64,000 nt of DNA from an uncultured Bacteroides sp. GTDB lineage: Bacteria; Bacteroidota; Bacteroidia; Bacteroidales; Bacteroidaceae. This document shows positions 8,406 through 17,015 of the stretch, piece after piece (the first letter of the stretch is position 1; the number at the start of each line of letters is the position of its first letter). The notes under the pieces were generated by a model. That model saw only the letters and a list, made by a program, of their open reading frames with translations. It did no database searches and had not been told where the DNA came from. A program made the position numbers and the translations under genes. The stretch covers positions 1-64,000 of the forward strand of contig USAN01000002.1 of NCBI GenBank assembly GCA_900552645.1. The letters run 5' to 3'.

Positions 8406-9455
8406 ATGAAAAGAAATTTAATATTACTAGGATTACTTATTGCTACCGGCGCATCGGCTCAGGAGGTGAATAAATATATACCGGGAAGCATGGAAGATGG
8501 CGTTATTTATTATCTGCCTAAGACAGAAATACGTGTAGAGGTTATTGCTGAAAAGATAACATATACCCCTGGAGAGTTATGTCAATATGCAAACAGATAC
8601 CTAAAACTCGATAATATATCGGATAAGCCAGAAGTTCACTGGGAAATTAAGTCAGTAAAAGCAATATCGGTCGGAATTCCAGATCCAAACAACGCTTATG
8701 GAATAAAGCTAAAGGATAAAAGTGTAGCATCGCAGGTAGAACTTACAGATGATGGAATAATAAAAGCAATTAATACTACCTATCCTTTGGTTACAGAAAG
8801 TACTTCAAGAACAATATTGAAGCCAACACAAGCAGTCAATCCTAAAATATATATGACTGAAGATATGCTTAATGCTACATCCAGTGCAAAAATGGCTGAA
8901 TTGGTATCTCGTGAAATATATAACATTCGCGATAGCAAGAACAGTCTTACACGTGGACAAGCGGACTATATGCCTAAAGATGGAGAGGCGCTTAAAATAA
9001 TGCTGCAGAATCTTGATATCCAGGAACTATCTCTTACAAGCATGTTTTCGGGAGTAACGACCAAAGAGGAAAAATGTTTTACATTTAACATAACTCCGGA
9101 AAGTAATATGAAAGACAAAGTCCTTTTCCGAATATCGAACAAACTTGGAATAGTAAATGCCGAAAACCTTGCAGGAGCTCCAGTATACATAACAATAAAT
9201 AATGAAGACAAACTACCTGCTCCAGACGAAAAAGAAAAAAAGAAGAAAATAGAAGGTGTTATATATAATATTCCGGGTAAGGCTATGGTAACAGTTGGAA
9301 CTTCTGTAAGAAAATATTTTGAAGGAGAATTACCGGTTACACAATTTGGAACTACGGAGGTACTTACCGACAATCTGTTCAACAAGAAAATAAATACTAA
9401 AGTTATATTCAATCCTTCTACAGGAGGTATCATAAAGATTGACAAGAATAATTGA
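8406..9455 (+). CDS. DUF4831 family exported protein
   Basis: A 349-residue protein with signal peptide MKRNLILLGLLIATGASAQ. The body (for example YYLPKTEIRVEVIAEK and YTPGELCQYANRYL) matches the Bacteroidetes DUF4831 family, of unknown function. It is probably periplasmic. It follows nnr by 25 nt and is likely co-transcribed, but no functional link is evident. Confidence 0.8.
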   Translation: MKRNLILLGLLIATGASAQEVNKYIPGSMEDGVIYYLPKTEIRVEVIAEKITYTPGELCQYANRYLKLDNISDKPEVHWEIKSVKAISVGIPDPNNAYGIKLKDKSVASQVELTDDGIIKAINTTYPLVTESTSRTILKPTQAVNPKIYMTEDMLNATSSAKMAELVSREIYNIRDSKNSLTRGQADYMPKDGEALKIMLQNLDIQELSLTSMFSGVTTKEEKCFTFNITPESNMKDKVLFRISNKLGIVNAENLAGAPVYITINNEDKLPAPDEKEKKKKIEGVIYNIPGKAMVTVGTSVRKYFEGELPVTQFGTTEVLTDNLFNKKINTKVIFNPSTGGIIKIDKNN

Positions 9456-9474
9456 GTCTATATAAGATTTATAT

Positions 9475-9531
9475 AAAAGGGTTCGCCTCGGAAGATTAAA
9501 ATTGTATAATCTTCCGAGGCGAACCTTTTTA
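9475..9531. terminator. strong bidirectional terminator
   Basis: A 19-bp perfect stem (9480-9498 with 9507-9525, core TTCGCCTCGGAAGATT) with an 8-nt loop, A4 on the left and T5 on the right, between the converging DUF4831 and MFS genes. Confidence 0.93.
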
Positions 9532-9578
9532 TGAGGATACTAGATCATGTCCCCAATTTTTATAGTGTGACTTCAATA

Positions 9579-10964
9579 TTACCTCTTGATATTAGGCTGT
9601 TCCAGACCATAACCCTTTTTCTTGTTCTCGATTTTAAGTAGGAAAGCAAATAATAATGCAGCACATCCAAAAGCAGCAAATATACACATTGGAAGAGTAT
9701 AATCATATGTCTGCATTCCATCAACAACAGGACCTTTGCAATATTTTTCGAGCACCCATCCTATAAGCAATGGAACACCCATCAATCCCCAGTTTTGCAC
9801 CCAGAATATCAATGCATAAGCTGTACCTAATTGTCTTTCGGGAACAATTTTAGGAACAGACGGCCACATAGCCGAAGGTACAAGCGAGAATGCTACACCA
9901 AGAATAATCATTATAATTGTAGCGAACCACCATACATTAAGTATTGGAGCTGCAAACATTGTATGAACAAATATAAGTAAAATAGATCCTATAACCATCA
10001 AAGTAGCACCTTTACCTATTCTATCATAAACACTACCAAAAAATGGTGTAAGGAATAGAGTTCCTAAAGGAAGTAAACTTGGAATAGTACCTGCCAAAGA
10101 AGGATCTACATGATACTTCTGCACCATAAGATCGGTTGCATACTTAAGGAAAGGGAATACTGCCGAATAGAACAGTACACATAATAGTGCTATAAGCCAG
10201 AAACCTTTGTTGGTAATGATCTGAAAAATATCCGACATTTTGAAAGCCTCTTCAGGTTCGCCCTCTTCAATTAAAGATTCATCTAGTTTCTTGTCGTAGA
10301 ATGTATAGATGAAAAATGCAATTGTGCCAATACAAAGCATTATCAGACACAATAGTATAGGAGCTGGAATATTAGGATGAAAATTACCGGCAGCATCTGT
10401 AAACCCGAAGAATGTAGCAATAGGTACAGTTACAGCAAGTGCAAGCATTGTGCCCAAACGTGCGGTAGCCATCTCCATACCCATAGCAAGAGCAAGCTCC
10501 TTACCCTTAAACCATTTTACAATAATCTTTGACACTGTTATACCTGCAATCTCTACTCCTACTCCGAATATGGCATATCCTAATGCAGCTAGAAATACTT
10601 GCATCTTTATACCCATAATATAACTTTCGGGAGAGAATGCAGTAGCCAGTGCATAATATTTAAGTCCGCAACCTACTACCATAAGCGCACATGCACCCAT
10701 TCCGGTAAATCTCACTCCCATTTTGTCGAGAATAATACCACCTATAATAAGCATGAATGCAAATACATTAAACCATCCATAAGCACTTGTAAAAATGCCA
10801 TAGTCAAGACTATCCCATAAAAGTTCTTTTTCTAGCATAGGTTTTAAAGGTGACATAACATCGGTCAGAAAATAACCGCATAACATAGTAAATGCCACCA
10901 ATGCCAACACACTCCATCGCACAGCCTTTGAGTCGTTAAGAGCTTTTTGAATTTTTTCTCTCAT
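9579..10964 (-). CDS. MFS transporter
   Basis: A 461-residue inner-membrane carrier with about 12 hydrophobic segments. The loop between segments 2 and 3 has the MFS signature variant GGIILDKMGVRFTG, and another occurs in the second half (GSVYDRIGKGATL). A cytoplasmic loop near 225-245 is acidic (DESLIEEGEPEEA). Substrate cannot be assigned. Monocistronic, with its own promoter and a convergent terminator. Confidence 0.85.
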   Translation of the reverse strand: MREKIQKALNDSKAVRWSVLALVAFTMLCGYFLTDVMSPLKPMLEKELLWDSLDYGIFTSAYGWFNVFAFMLIIGGIILDKMGVRFTGMGACALMVVGCGLKYYALATAFSPESYIMGIKMQVFLAALGYAIFGVGVEIAGITVSKIIVKWFKGKELALAMGMEMATARLGTMLALAVTVPIATFFGFTDAAGNFHPNIPAPILLCLIMLCIGTIAFFIYTFYDKKLDESLIEEGEPEEAFKMSDIFQIITNKGFWLIALLCVLFYSAVFPFLKYATDLMVQKYHVDPSLAGTIPSLLPLGTLFLTPFFGSVYDRIGKGATLMVIGSILLIFVHTMFAAPILNVWWFATIIMIILGVAFSLVPSAMWPSVPKIVPERQLGTAYALIFWVQNWGLMGVPLLIGWVLEKYCKGPVVDGMQTYDYTLPMCIFAAFGCAALLFAFLLKIENKKKGYGLEQPNIKR

Positions 10965-11009
10965 CTTTTTATTCTGTTTTTATTATTAATATATTTTCAA
11001 TTATGGTTA

Positions 11010-11017
11010 CAAATATA
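11010..11017 (-). promoter_or_regulatory. promoter -7 element of the MFS gene
   Basis: TATATTTG on the minus strand, ending 45 nt before the start codon. Confidence 0.55.
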
Positions 11018-11058
11018 CCATTTTTTAAACATTTGGCTTAGCGAATAAGAAAAAGTTA

Positions 11059-11066
11059 TATATTTG
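11059..11066 (+). promoter_or_regulatory. promoter -7 element of the DUF3332 gene
   Basis: TATATTTG with TTTG upstream at 11032-11035 (23-nt spacing, slightly long). It leaves a leader of roughly 65 nt. Confidence 0.55.
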
Positions 11067-11138
11067 CACAATGTTTAAACACATTTCTTTATTAATACAC
11101 GAATTATTTTGATTTTATAAATTTAACTTTATGTTGTT

Positions 11139-11693
11139 ATGAGAAAAAGTAAAATTACGGTTATTTGCGCTCTTCTTACTGGTAGCATTATGTTTTCATC
11201 TTGCATCGGTTCTTTTGGATTATGGAATAACTTGAAAAGTTGGAATCAAGGAGTAAGCAACAAGTTTGTGAATGAATTGATTTTCATTGCTTTCCACATT
11301 GTACCGGTATATGAGATAGCTTATTTGGCCGATGTTATTGTTCTTAACTCTATTGAGTTCTGGAGTGGTTCAAACCCTGTTACTGCTTCTATCGGAGAAG
11401 TAAAAGAAGTTAAAGGTGAAAATGGCAACTATCTTGTAAAAACTAATTCAGATGGTTATACTATCACTAAAGAAGGTGAAGAAAAATCTGTAGACTTAGT
11501 TTACAACAAGGACAAGAACACTTGGAATGCTGTTGCAAACGGAGAAAGTTACGAACTAGTGAAGATGAATGCAGATGGTACTGCTACTGTAAATATGCAG
11601 AACGGTACATCTATGACAGTTACTCCTGATGCTCAGGGTGTAGCAAATGTTAATGCTGCTATTGGTAATTCTTTATTCTTCGCTGCAAGATAA
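11139..11693 (+). CDS. DUF3332 lipoprotein
   Basis: A 184-residue lipoprotein: signal MRKSKITVICALLTGSIMFSSC with lipobox FSSC. Residues 25-75 contain the family-typical FNELIFIAFHIVPVYEIAYLADVIVLNSIEFW-like block (here beginning FVNELI), which may be a membrane-embedded pair of hydrophobic helices. The C-terminal part is a hydrophilic beta-rich domain. Function unknown. Monocistronic between its promoter and a symmetric terminator. Confidence 0.82.
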   Translation: MRKSKITVICALLTGSIMFSSCIGSFGLWNNLKSWNQGVSNKFVNELIFIAFHIVPVYEIAYLADVIVLNSIEFWSGSNPVTASIGEVKEVKGENGNYLVKTNSDGYTITKEGEEKSVDLVYNKDKNTWNAVANGESYELVKMNADGTATVNMQNGTSMTVTPDAQGVANVNAAIGNSLFFAAR

Positions 11694-11705
11694 ACTAATT
11701 ATTAT

Positions 11706-11743
11706 GTAAAAAGGCGTCCATTATATAATGGACGCCTTTTTTA
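11706..11743. terminator. bidirectional terminator, DUF3332 / fba
   Basis: Near-perfect palindrome with stem AAGGCGTCCATT and a tiny TATA loop, flanked by A-run and T6, between converging genes. Confidence 0.9.
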
Positions 11744-11762
11744 TGTCATATCCGAATAATTA

Positions 11763-12767
11763 TTATTCAGCTAGTTTATTATCAGAACCAAGTACGTTGA
11801 TAATTTTGTGCATGTAAAGTTTTTCCATGTTATCACGAGCTGGACCTAAGTATTTACGTGGGTCGAATTCAGCTGGTTTTTCAGCAAATACTTTACGGAT
11901 AGCAGCAGTCATAGCAAGACGAGAATCTGAGTCGATGTTTATTTTACATACAGCAGACTTAGCAGCTTTACGCAATTCATCTTCAGGAATACCAATAGCT
12001 GCTTTCAATGCACCACCATATTTGTTGATAGTTTCAACTTCCTCTTCTGGAACTGATGAAGATCCGTGAAGAACGATTGGGAAACCTGGAAGTTCTTTCA
12101 TTACGCCATCCAATACATCGAATGCCAATGGAGGAGGAACAAGTTTACCTGTAGCAGGATCAACATGACACTGCTCTGGAGTAAATTTGTAAGCTCCATG
12201 AGATGTACCAATAGAAATAGCTAATGAATCACATCCTGTTTTTGTTACGAAGTCAACAACCTCATCTGGTTCAGTATAAGTATGGTGATCAGAAGATACT
12301 TCATCTTCTACACCTGCCAATACACCAAGTTCACCTTCTACAGTTACATCAAACTGATGAGCGTATTCAACAACTTTCTTAGTCAATGCTACGTTTTCAT
12401 CATAAGGTAGATGAGAACCATCGATCATTACAGAAGAGAAGCCCATATCGATACATGATTTACAAGTTTCGAATGAATCTCCATGATCAAGGTGAAGAAC
12501 GATTTCAGGATGAGCACATCCTAATTCTTTTGCATATTCTACAGCACCTTCAGCCATATAGCGAAGCAAAGTCTGATTAGCGTATTGACGAGCTCCTTTA
12601 GAAACCTGAAGGATAACAGGTGACTTTGTTTCAACTGCAGCTTTAACGATAGCCTGCAACTGTTCCATATTATTGAAGTTGAATGCAGGGATTGCATATC
12701 CACCCTTAATAGCCTTAGCAAACATTTCTCTAGTGTTTACCAGACCTAAATCTTTGTAATTAATCAT
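11763..12767 (-). CDS. fba: class II fructose-bisphosphate aldolase
   Basis: A 334-residue zinc aldolase of glycolysis/gluconeogenesis, cleaving fructose 1,6-bisphosphate to DHAP and glyceraldehyde 3-phosphate. Zn/catalytic region HLDHG at 92-96 and DGSHLPYDEN at 116-125; later LHGSSS phosphate-binding stretch. The start at 12767 (MINYKDLG) is preferred to an in-frame codon at 12848 because a -7 element lies between them at 12809-12816 and the family begins here. Confidence 0.94.
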   Translation of the reverse strand: MINYKDLGLVNTREMFAKAIKGGYAIPAFNFNNMEQLQAIVKAAVETKSPVILQVSKGARQYANQTLLRYMAEGAVEYAKELGCAHPEIVLHLDHGDSFETCKSCIDMGFSSVMIDGSHLPYDENVALTKKVVEYAHQFDVTVEGELGVLAGVEDEVSSDHHTYTEPDEVVDFVTKTGCDSLAISIGTSHGAYKFTPEQCHVDPATGKLVPPPLAFDVLDGVMKELPGFPIVLHGSSSVPEEEVETINKYGGALKAAIGIPEDELRKAAKSAVCKINIDSDSRLAMTAAIRKVFAEKPAEFDPRKYLGPARDNMEKLYMHKIINVLGSDNKLAE

Positions 12768-12808
12768 TGTTCTAAAATTTATAATTGTTAGTGAATTAAA
12801 TTCCAATG

Positions 12809-12816
12809 CAAAATTA
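12809..12816 (-). promoter_or_regulatory. promoter -7 element of fba
   Basis: TAATTTTG on the minus strand, 41 nt before the chosen start; it falls inside the longer alternative frame and so decides the start. Confidence 0.55.
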
Positions 12817-13009
12817 ATTATAAATGTTATAATAATGGCACTTAACAATCAAAATTATTTAAAATAACAATTATTTATTATACTATATATACTTTTAAGT
12901 TTAGAATGTAATAATATTGTAATGTAAAGTACAGGGCAATTATTATAATAAAAAAAATGAGTTTGAATAAAAAAATGCATAACTTTTTTTCTGTTTCAGA
13001 TAAAACCTA

Positions 13010-13017
13010 TATCTTTG
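13010..13017 (+). promoter_or_regulatory. promoter -7 element of rpmE
   Basis: TATCTTTG, 72 nt before the L31 start, giving an AT-rich leader of about 65 nt (13025-13089) in which I see no strong hairpin. Confidence 0.6.
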
Positions 13018-13089
13018 CAGTCCAAATTATAACCATTACACTATTGATTACCAAAATAGTAAAATAACAACAATAAAAATATATATAAA

Positions 13090-13344
13090 ATGAAAAAAGG
13101 AATTCATCCAGAAAACTATCGTCCTGTGGTATTCAAAGATATGTCTAACGGCGATATGTTTTTATCTCGTTCAACTTGCAACACTAAAGAAACTGTAGAA
13201 TTTGAAGGTGAAACTTATCCTGTGGTTAAGATTGAAATTTCTAGCACATCTCACCCTTTCTACACTGGTAAATCTAAATTGGTAGATACAGCTGGACGTG
13301 TAGACAAGTTCATGAGCCGCTACGGTAATCGTGTAAAAAAGTAA
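13090..13344 (+). CDS. rpmE: 50S ribosomal protein L31 type B
   Basis: An 84-residue L31 beginning MKKGIHPENYRPVVFKDMS. It lacks the CxxC pairs of zinc-binding L31 (only one Cys, at STC), so it is the zinc-independent type B. It is transcribed alone from its own promoter and ended by a strong terminator. If no zinc-type paralogue exists elsewhere in the genome it is the housekeeping copy. Confidence 0.95.
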   Translation: MKKGIHPENYRPVVFKDMSNGDMFLSRSTCNTKETVEFEGETYPVVKIEISSTSHPFYTGKSKLVDTAGRVDKFMSRYGNRVKK

Positions 13345-13372
13345 TTTAAAGAATATACTTTTATAATCTTAT

Positions 13373-13408
13373 AATAAAAGGTTGCTTCTTTTGAAGCAAC
13401 CTTTTATT
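13373..13408. terminator. bidirectional terminator, rpmE / DUF3256 gene
   Basis: A 16-bp perfect stem with GGTTGCTTC core and a 4-nt TTTT loop; the AATAAAA/TTTTATT ends supply T-runs both ways. Confidence 0.9.
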
Positions 13409-13439
13409 GTTTTATGTTCTATAATGAGTAGTATGATAG

Positions 13440-14081
13440 TCAGCGAATAAACTTACCATTATTCCACCTATATTTTATAACATTTAGATTGTTATCTTTA
13501 CTTTCAACAAGCTTACGATCTTCACTATTTAGATTATCGAGTGATGTATTGGTAAAAATAATATCGTTATTATCTGAACTAAAGCTGTACTTTATATAAG
13601 GTACATTAAACATATCGGCTATTTCATGATTAGACAGTTCATTCTGAATAGAATCAGAATTTAATCTAAAATTGGCTATTACAGGAAGATTTATAAAATC
13701 GGAAATCCTTAAAGGTTTCCATTTTGTATCATAGAATGTCAATTTACTATCACATACTCTTGTGCAATAAGTATTTATTACTCCTATTACATTTGTACTG
13801 TCATTTACTGGAAGGACTTTCATCTCAACACTACTTACTGGGGTAGTCTGCATGAACAGATAATTTTTTGTAAGTTTTTTAAGTTGAGAAGGTTTGCCGA
13901 AAAGATTCTTTACTTCAGCCTTCATATTGCTGTCAAGAAAATCTATACAATCTTCGCGGTTATTCTTAGTAAGAAGAGGGATGACAGAATCAGGCATCAC
14001 TCTGAAAAGTTCCTTCATCTCCTGAGCATATATTAAATTCCCTGTTATTACAAAAACAAGCATAAATATTATTCTTTTCAT
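13440..14081 (-). CDS. DUF3256 family exported protein
   Basis: A 213-residue protein with signal peptide MKRIIFMLVFVITGNLIYAQ. The opening of the mature part (MKELFRVMPDSVIPLLTKNNREDC-type block) and the later 'MQTTPVSSVEMKVLP' match the Bacteroidetes DUF3256 family, function unknown, probably periplasmic. I use the Met at 14081 because a -7 element at 14103-14110 excludes the in-frame codon at 14123; the Met at 14093 remains possible. Divergent from paaK. Confidence 0.8.
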   Translation of the reverse strand: MKRIIFMLVFVITGNLIYAQEMKELFRVMPDSVIPLLTKNNREDCIDFLDSNMKAEVKNLFGKPSQLKKLTKNYLFMQTTPVSSVEMKVLPVNDSTNVIGVINTYCTRVCDSKLTFYDTKWKPLRISDFINLPVIANFRLNSDSIQNELSNHEIADMFNVPYIKYSFSSDNNDIIFTNTSLDNLNSEDRKLVESKDNNLNVIKYRWNNGKFIR

Positions 14082-14102
14082 CCTATTATTCATTTTGATT
14101 GC

Positions 14103-14110
14103 CAAATATA
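14103..14110 (-). promoter_or_regulatory. promoter -7 element of the DUF3256 gene
   Basis: TATATTTG on the minus strand, 21 nt before the 14081 start. Confidence 0.55.
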
Positions 14111-14153
14111 CATATTTTCTCACCTTCGATATAACCTCTATATATATTTTTTA

Positions 14154-14161
14154 TAAATTTG
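14154..14161 (+). promoter_or_regulatory. promoter -7 element of paaK
   Basis: TAAATTTG, 34 nt before the paaK start. Confidence 0.5.
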
Positions 14162-14195
14162 TGAATTGCATTTTTTTAACAAATAATTTTATACT

Positions 14196-15494
14196 ATGTA
14201 TTTACACCCTGATATTGAGACTCTTTCGCATGAAGAGATAAAAGAGTTGCAATTGATACGTTTAAAGGATACAGTTTATCATTGCATGAATTCTCCTTTC
14301 TACAAAAAGCGTTTTTCGGAAAGCCATATTACTGCTTGTGATATAAAATCTTTGGATGATCTTAAAAAGATTCCCTTCACTACCAAGCAGGATTTGCGAG
14401 ATACTTATCCTTTTGGCATAGCATCTGTATCTTTAGATAAATGTGTACGCCTACACTCTTCGAGTGGTACTACAGGAAATCCAACAGTTATACTTCACAC
14501 ACAGAAAGATCTTGATGAATGGGCAAATGCTGTTGCACGCTGTCTATATATGATAGGATTGCGTCCGTCGGATGTATTCCAGAATTCTTCTGGATATGGA
14601 ATGTTTACAGGAGGACTAGGATTTCAATATGGGGCAGAGCGACTAGGAATGCTAACGGTTCCGGCAGCAGCAGGAAATACGAAACGTCAACTAAAATTCA
14701 TGACCGATTTTGGTACTACTGCCCTTCATGCTATTCCTAGTTATGCAGCACGAATACATGAAGTTATGGAAGAATTAGGAATAGATCCAAAACGTGATAC
14801 TAAACTGCATACATTGATAATTGGTGCAGAACCTCATTCAGAAGAACAAAGACGAAGGATTGAACATATGTTAGGAGTTAAAGCCTATAATTCTTTTGGA
14901 ATGTCCGAAATGTGCGGGCCTGGAGTAGCTTTTGAATGTACTGAACAGAACGGACTTCATATTTGGGAAGATTACTATATAGTTGAGATCATAGATCCCG
15001 AAACACTAGAAGAAGTACCAGATGGGGAAATTGGCGAACTTGTACTTACTACTATAAACCGAGAAGCAATGCCATTATTAAGGTATAGAACAAGAGATTT
15101 GACAAGAATACTTCCTGGTAAGTGTCCTTGTGGAAGGAATCATATCCGTTTAGACAGGATGAAAGGAAGAAGCGATGACATGATTATACTTAAAGGAGTC
15201 AATATATTCCCAATACAAATTGAAACTGTATTACTTCAATTCAAGGAATTATCGAGCGATTATCTTATAACCCTTGAAACTAACGATTCTAATGACGAGA
15301 TGATAATAGAAGTTGAGCTAGAACAATTGTTTACTGATGATTATGGACGTTTGCAGACTCTTACCAAAGAGATAACTCGACAACTTAAAGATGAGATTCT
15401 CGTTACTCCGCATGTAAGACTTGTCCCAAAAAATACTCTTATCAAATCGGAAGGCAAAGCTGTAAGAGTAAAAGATTTACGTAAAACTATTTAA
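14196..15494 (+). CDS. paaK: phenylacetate-CoA ligase
   Basis: A 432-residue adenylate-forming enzyme joining phenylacetate (or another arylacetate) to CoA with ATP. Motifs: LHSSSGTTGNPT (P-loop, about 88-99), NSFGMSEMCGPG (about 231-242) and YRTRDLT; a Cys pair KCPCGRNH near 308 is typical of PaaK. In anaerobes such ligases often work with indolepyruvate ferredoxin oxidoreductase in aromatic amino acid metabolism; those genes are not in this window. The ACT gene starts 10 nt downstream, an operon seen widely in Bacteroidetes. Confidence 0.92.
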   Translation: MYLHPDIETLSHEEIKELQLIRLKDTVYHCMNSPFYKKRFSESHITACDIKSLDDLKKIPFTTKQDLRDTYPFGIASVSLDKCVRLHSSSGTTGNPTVILHTQKDLDEWANAVARCLYMIGLRPSDVFQNSSGYGMFTGGLGFQYGAERLGMLTVPAAAGNTKRQLKFMTDFGTTALHAIPSYAARIHEVMEELGIDPKRDTKLHTLIIGAEPHSEEQRRRIEHMLGVKAYNSFGMSEMCGPGVAFECTEQNGLHIWEDYYIVEIIDPETLEEVPDGEIGELVLTTINREAMPLLRYRTRDLTRILPGKCPCGRNHIRLDRMKGRSDDMIILKGVNIFPIQIETVLLQFKELSSDYLITLETNDSNDEMIIEVELEQLFTDDYGRLQTLTKEITRQLKDEILVTPHVRLVPKNTLIKSEGKAVRVKDLRKTI

Positions 15495-15504
15495 TTCAAC
15501 AATT

Positions 15505-15948
15505 ATGACTATACAACAATTATCTGTTTTTATTGAAAATAAATCGGGCACTCTTTTAAAGGTACTGCAACTTCTAAAGGAAGCAAAAATTCAGTTAATC
15601 GCATCAACTATATCCGATACAGTAGAATATGGCATTTACAGAATTATATGCTCGCAACCAAATGTGGCTTATTCTAATCTAAAGGATGCTGGCATATCTG
15701 TAGCATTGTCGGATGTTTTTGCCATTAAGCTAGACAATAAGGTAGGACGTGCTGCCGACGCAATAAGAATACTAAGCGATGCCAAGATTGGAATTACTTA
15801 TATGTATTCTTTTCTGTTAGACAACAAAGGTATACTTATATTCAAGACTGACAACAGCGACAAGACGCGCGAGGCTATTATTCTCAACAATCTTGATTTC
15901 ATTGCCGAAAAGGACTTATCTACTTTGATAAACTTAAATTCTCATTAA
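15505..15948 (+). CDS. ACT domain protein (amino-acid sensing)
   Basis: A 147-residue protein made of two ACT-like repeats (about 1-70 and 72-140; the second begins VFAIKLDNKVGRAADAIR). ACT domains bind amino acids and regulate linked enzymes. Its coupling to paaK suggests it senses an aromatic amino acid, an inference. Its 3' end overlaps the converging PfkB gene by 29 nt. Confidence 0.85.
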   Translation: MTIQQLSVFIENKSGTLLKVLQLLKEAKIQLIASTISDTVEYGIYRIICSQPNVAYSNLKDAGISVALSDVFAIKLDNKVGRAADAIRILSDAKIGITYMYSFLLDNKGILIFKTDNSDKTREAIILNNLDFIAEKDLSTLINLNSH

Positions 15949-16828
15949 GTCGTGATATAATAGACTCGGGCAACGTCGGGGTAGCTCCACTTCGTATGCA
16001 TACATATGCCGCCACATCTACTGCAAACTGATGCGAGAATTCTAGACTCTTACCTTCAATCAATGCAGCAATAAAGGAAGCTGTAAAGGAATCTCCTGCT
16101 CCTACTGTATCGATAACTTCGACTTTAGGAGTAGGTAAGAAGCTAAACTTTCCAGGAGTAAATACGTAACTACCATTTGAACCGCATGTAAGTATTAATA
16201 TCTTTATATTATACTTTGCAAGAAGAAGCCAACACTTATTTTCAAAAGATAAACCATTAAAATTTAGCATTTTCCCTACTATAGCCAACTCTTCATCATT
16301 TATTTTCAGTATATTACAAAGTCGCATCGACTCTTCTATTATATCTTGATTATAGAAGTTCTGTCTAAGATTTATATCGAATATCTTAAGTTGTCCTTCG
16401 TCATCGGGTATCTGTCTGATAAATTTATGAATCGTATCTCGAGAAACCTGACTCCGTTGTGCCAGCGATCCGAAACATACGGCAATCGTATCTGCAGCCA
16501 ATTCCTCTAGGTCGGAAGTATAAGCAATATTATCCCATGCTACATTCTGCTTTATATCGTAAGTAGGTATACCATCATCATCTAACTCTACCTGCACTGT
16601 ACCTGTAGGATAAGATACTTCATTAACAATGTAATTAAGATCTTTTTTTTCTAAATATTCTACTATTTCATCTCCAAAAGTATCTTCACCTATAGCACTA
16701 ACTACACAGCCTTCTAAACCAAGCTGCGATATATGGAACGCAAAATTAGCCGGTGCACCACCAACCTTTTTGCCATTAGGAAGTACATCCCAAAGTAATT
16801 CTCCTATTCCTACTATAGTCTTGCTCAT
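15920..16828 (-). CDS. PfkB family carbohydrate kinase
   Basis: A 302-residue ribokinase-fold sugar kinase. N-terminal GELLWDVLPNGKKVGGAPANFA is the substrate-binding signature (GGAPAN), and DTVGAGDSFTASF near 247-259 is the catalytic/anion-hole motif with the base Asp. The GELLWD start is typical of fructokinase-like members, so fructose is the likeliest substrate; not proven. A 48-nt inverted repeat lies only 22 nt upstream of the start codon. Confidence 0.9.
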   Translation of the reverse strand: MSKTIVGIGELLWDVLPNGKKVGGAPANFAFHISQLGLEGCVVSAIGEDTFGDEIVEYLEKKDLNYIVNEVSYPTGTVQVELDDDGIPTYDIKQNVAWDNIAYTSDLEELAADTIAVCFGSLAQRSQVSRDTIHKFIRQIPDDEGQLKIFDINLRQNFYNQDIIEESMRLCNILKINDEELAIVGKMLNFNGLSFENKCWLLLAKYNIKILILTCGSNGSYVFTPGKFSFLPTPKVEVIDTVGAGDSFTASFIAALIEGKSLEFSHQFAVDVAAYVCIRSGATPTLPESIISRLNENLSLSK

Positions 16829-16850
16829 ATTCTTGTTTTTTGACTATAAA

Positions 16851-16898
16851 CATAAAACTTTATTATTATTATTCCAATAATAATAATAAAGTTTTATG
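16851..16898. repeat. 48-nt inverted repeat upstream of PfkB gene
   Basis: A 23-bp perfect stem with a 2-nt CC loop (left arm ends TTATTATTATTATT). On the minus strand it sits just before the kinase start, so it would fold in its mRNA leader or act as cruciform/operator. It lacks the T-run of a terminator. Confidence 0.8.
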
Positions 16899-16940
16899 AT
16901 TTAATCATTATTAAGTCATTACGGGAATTTATCTCAAAAA

Positions 16941-16986
16941 TATAATAAAAAACGTATTACTAACCCATATAAAAGTTTGTAATACG
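16941..16986 (-). terminator. terminator of the first LruC gene
   Basis: On the minus strand, CGTATTAC and GTAATACG (16986-16979 and 16960-16953) pair and are followed by TTTTTTATTATA. Confidence 0.8.
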
Positions 16987-17015
16987 CTTTCAGTTAATTA
17001 TATTATTTTAAAATA

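Noticed and set aside
8966..9445. 159-codon open frame on the minus strand
   Set aside because: Antisense to the DUF4831 gene and without a promoter or family resemblance.
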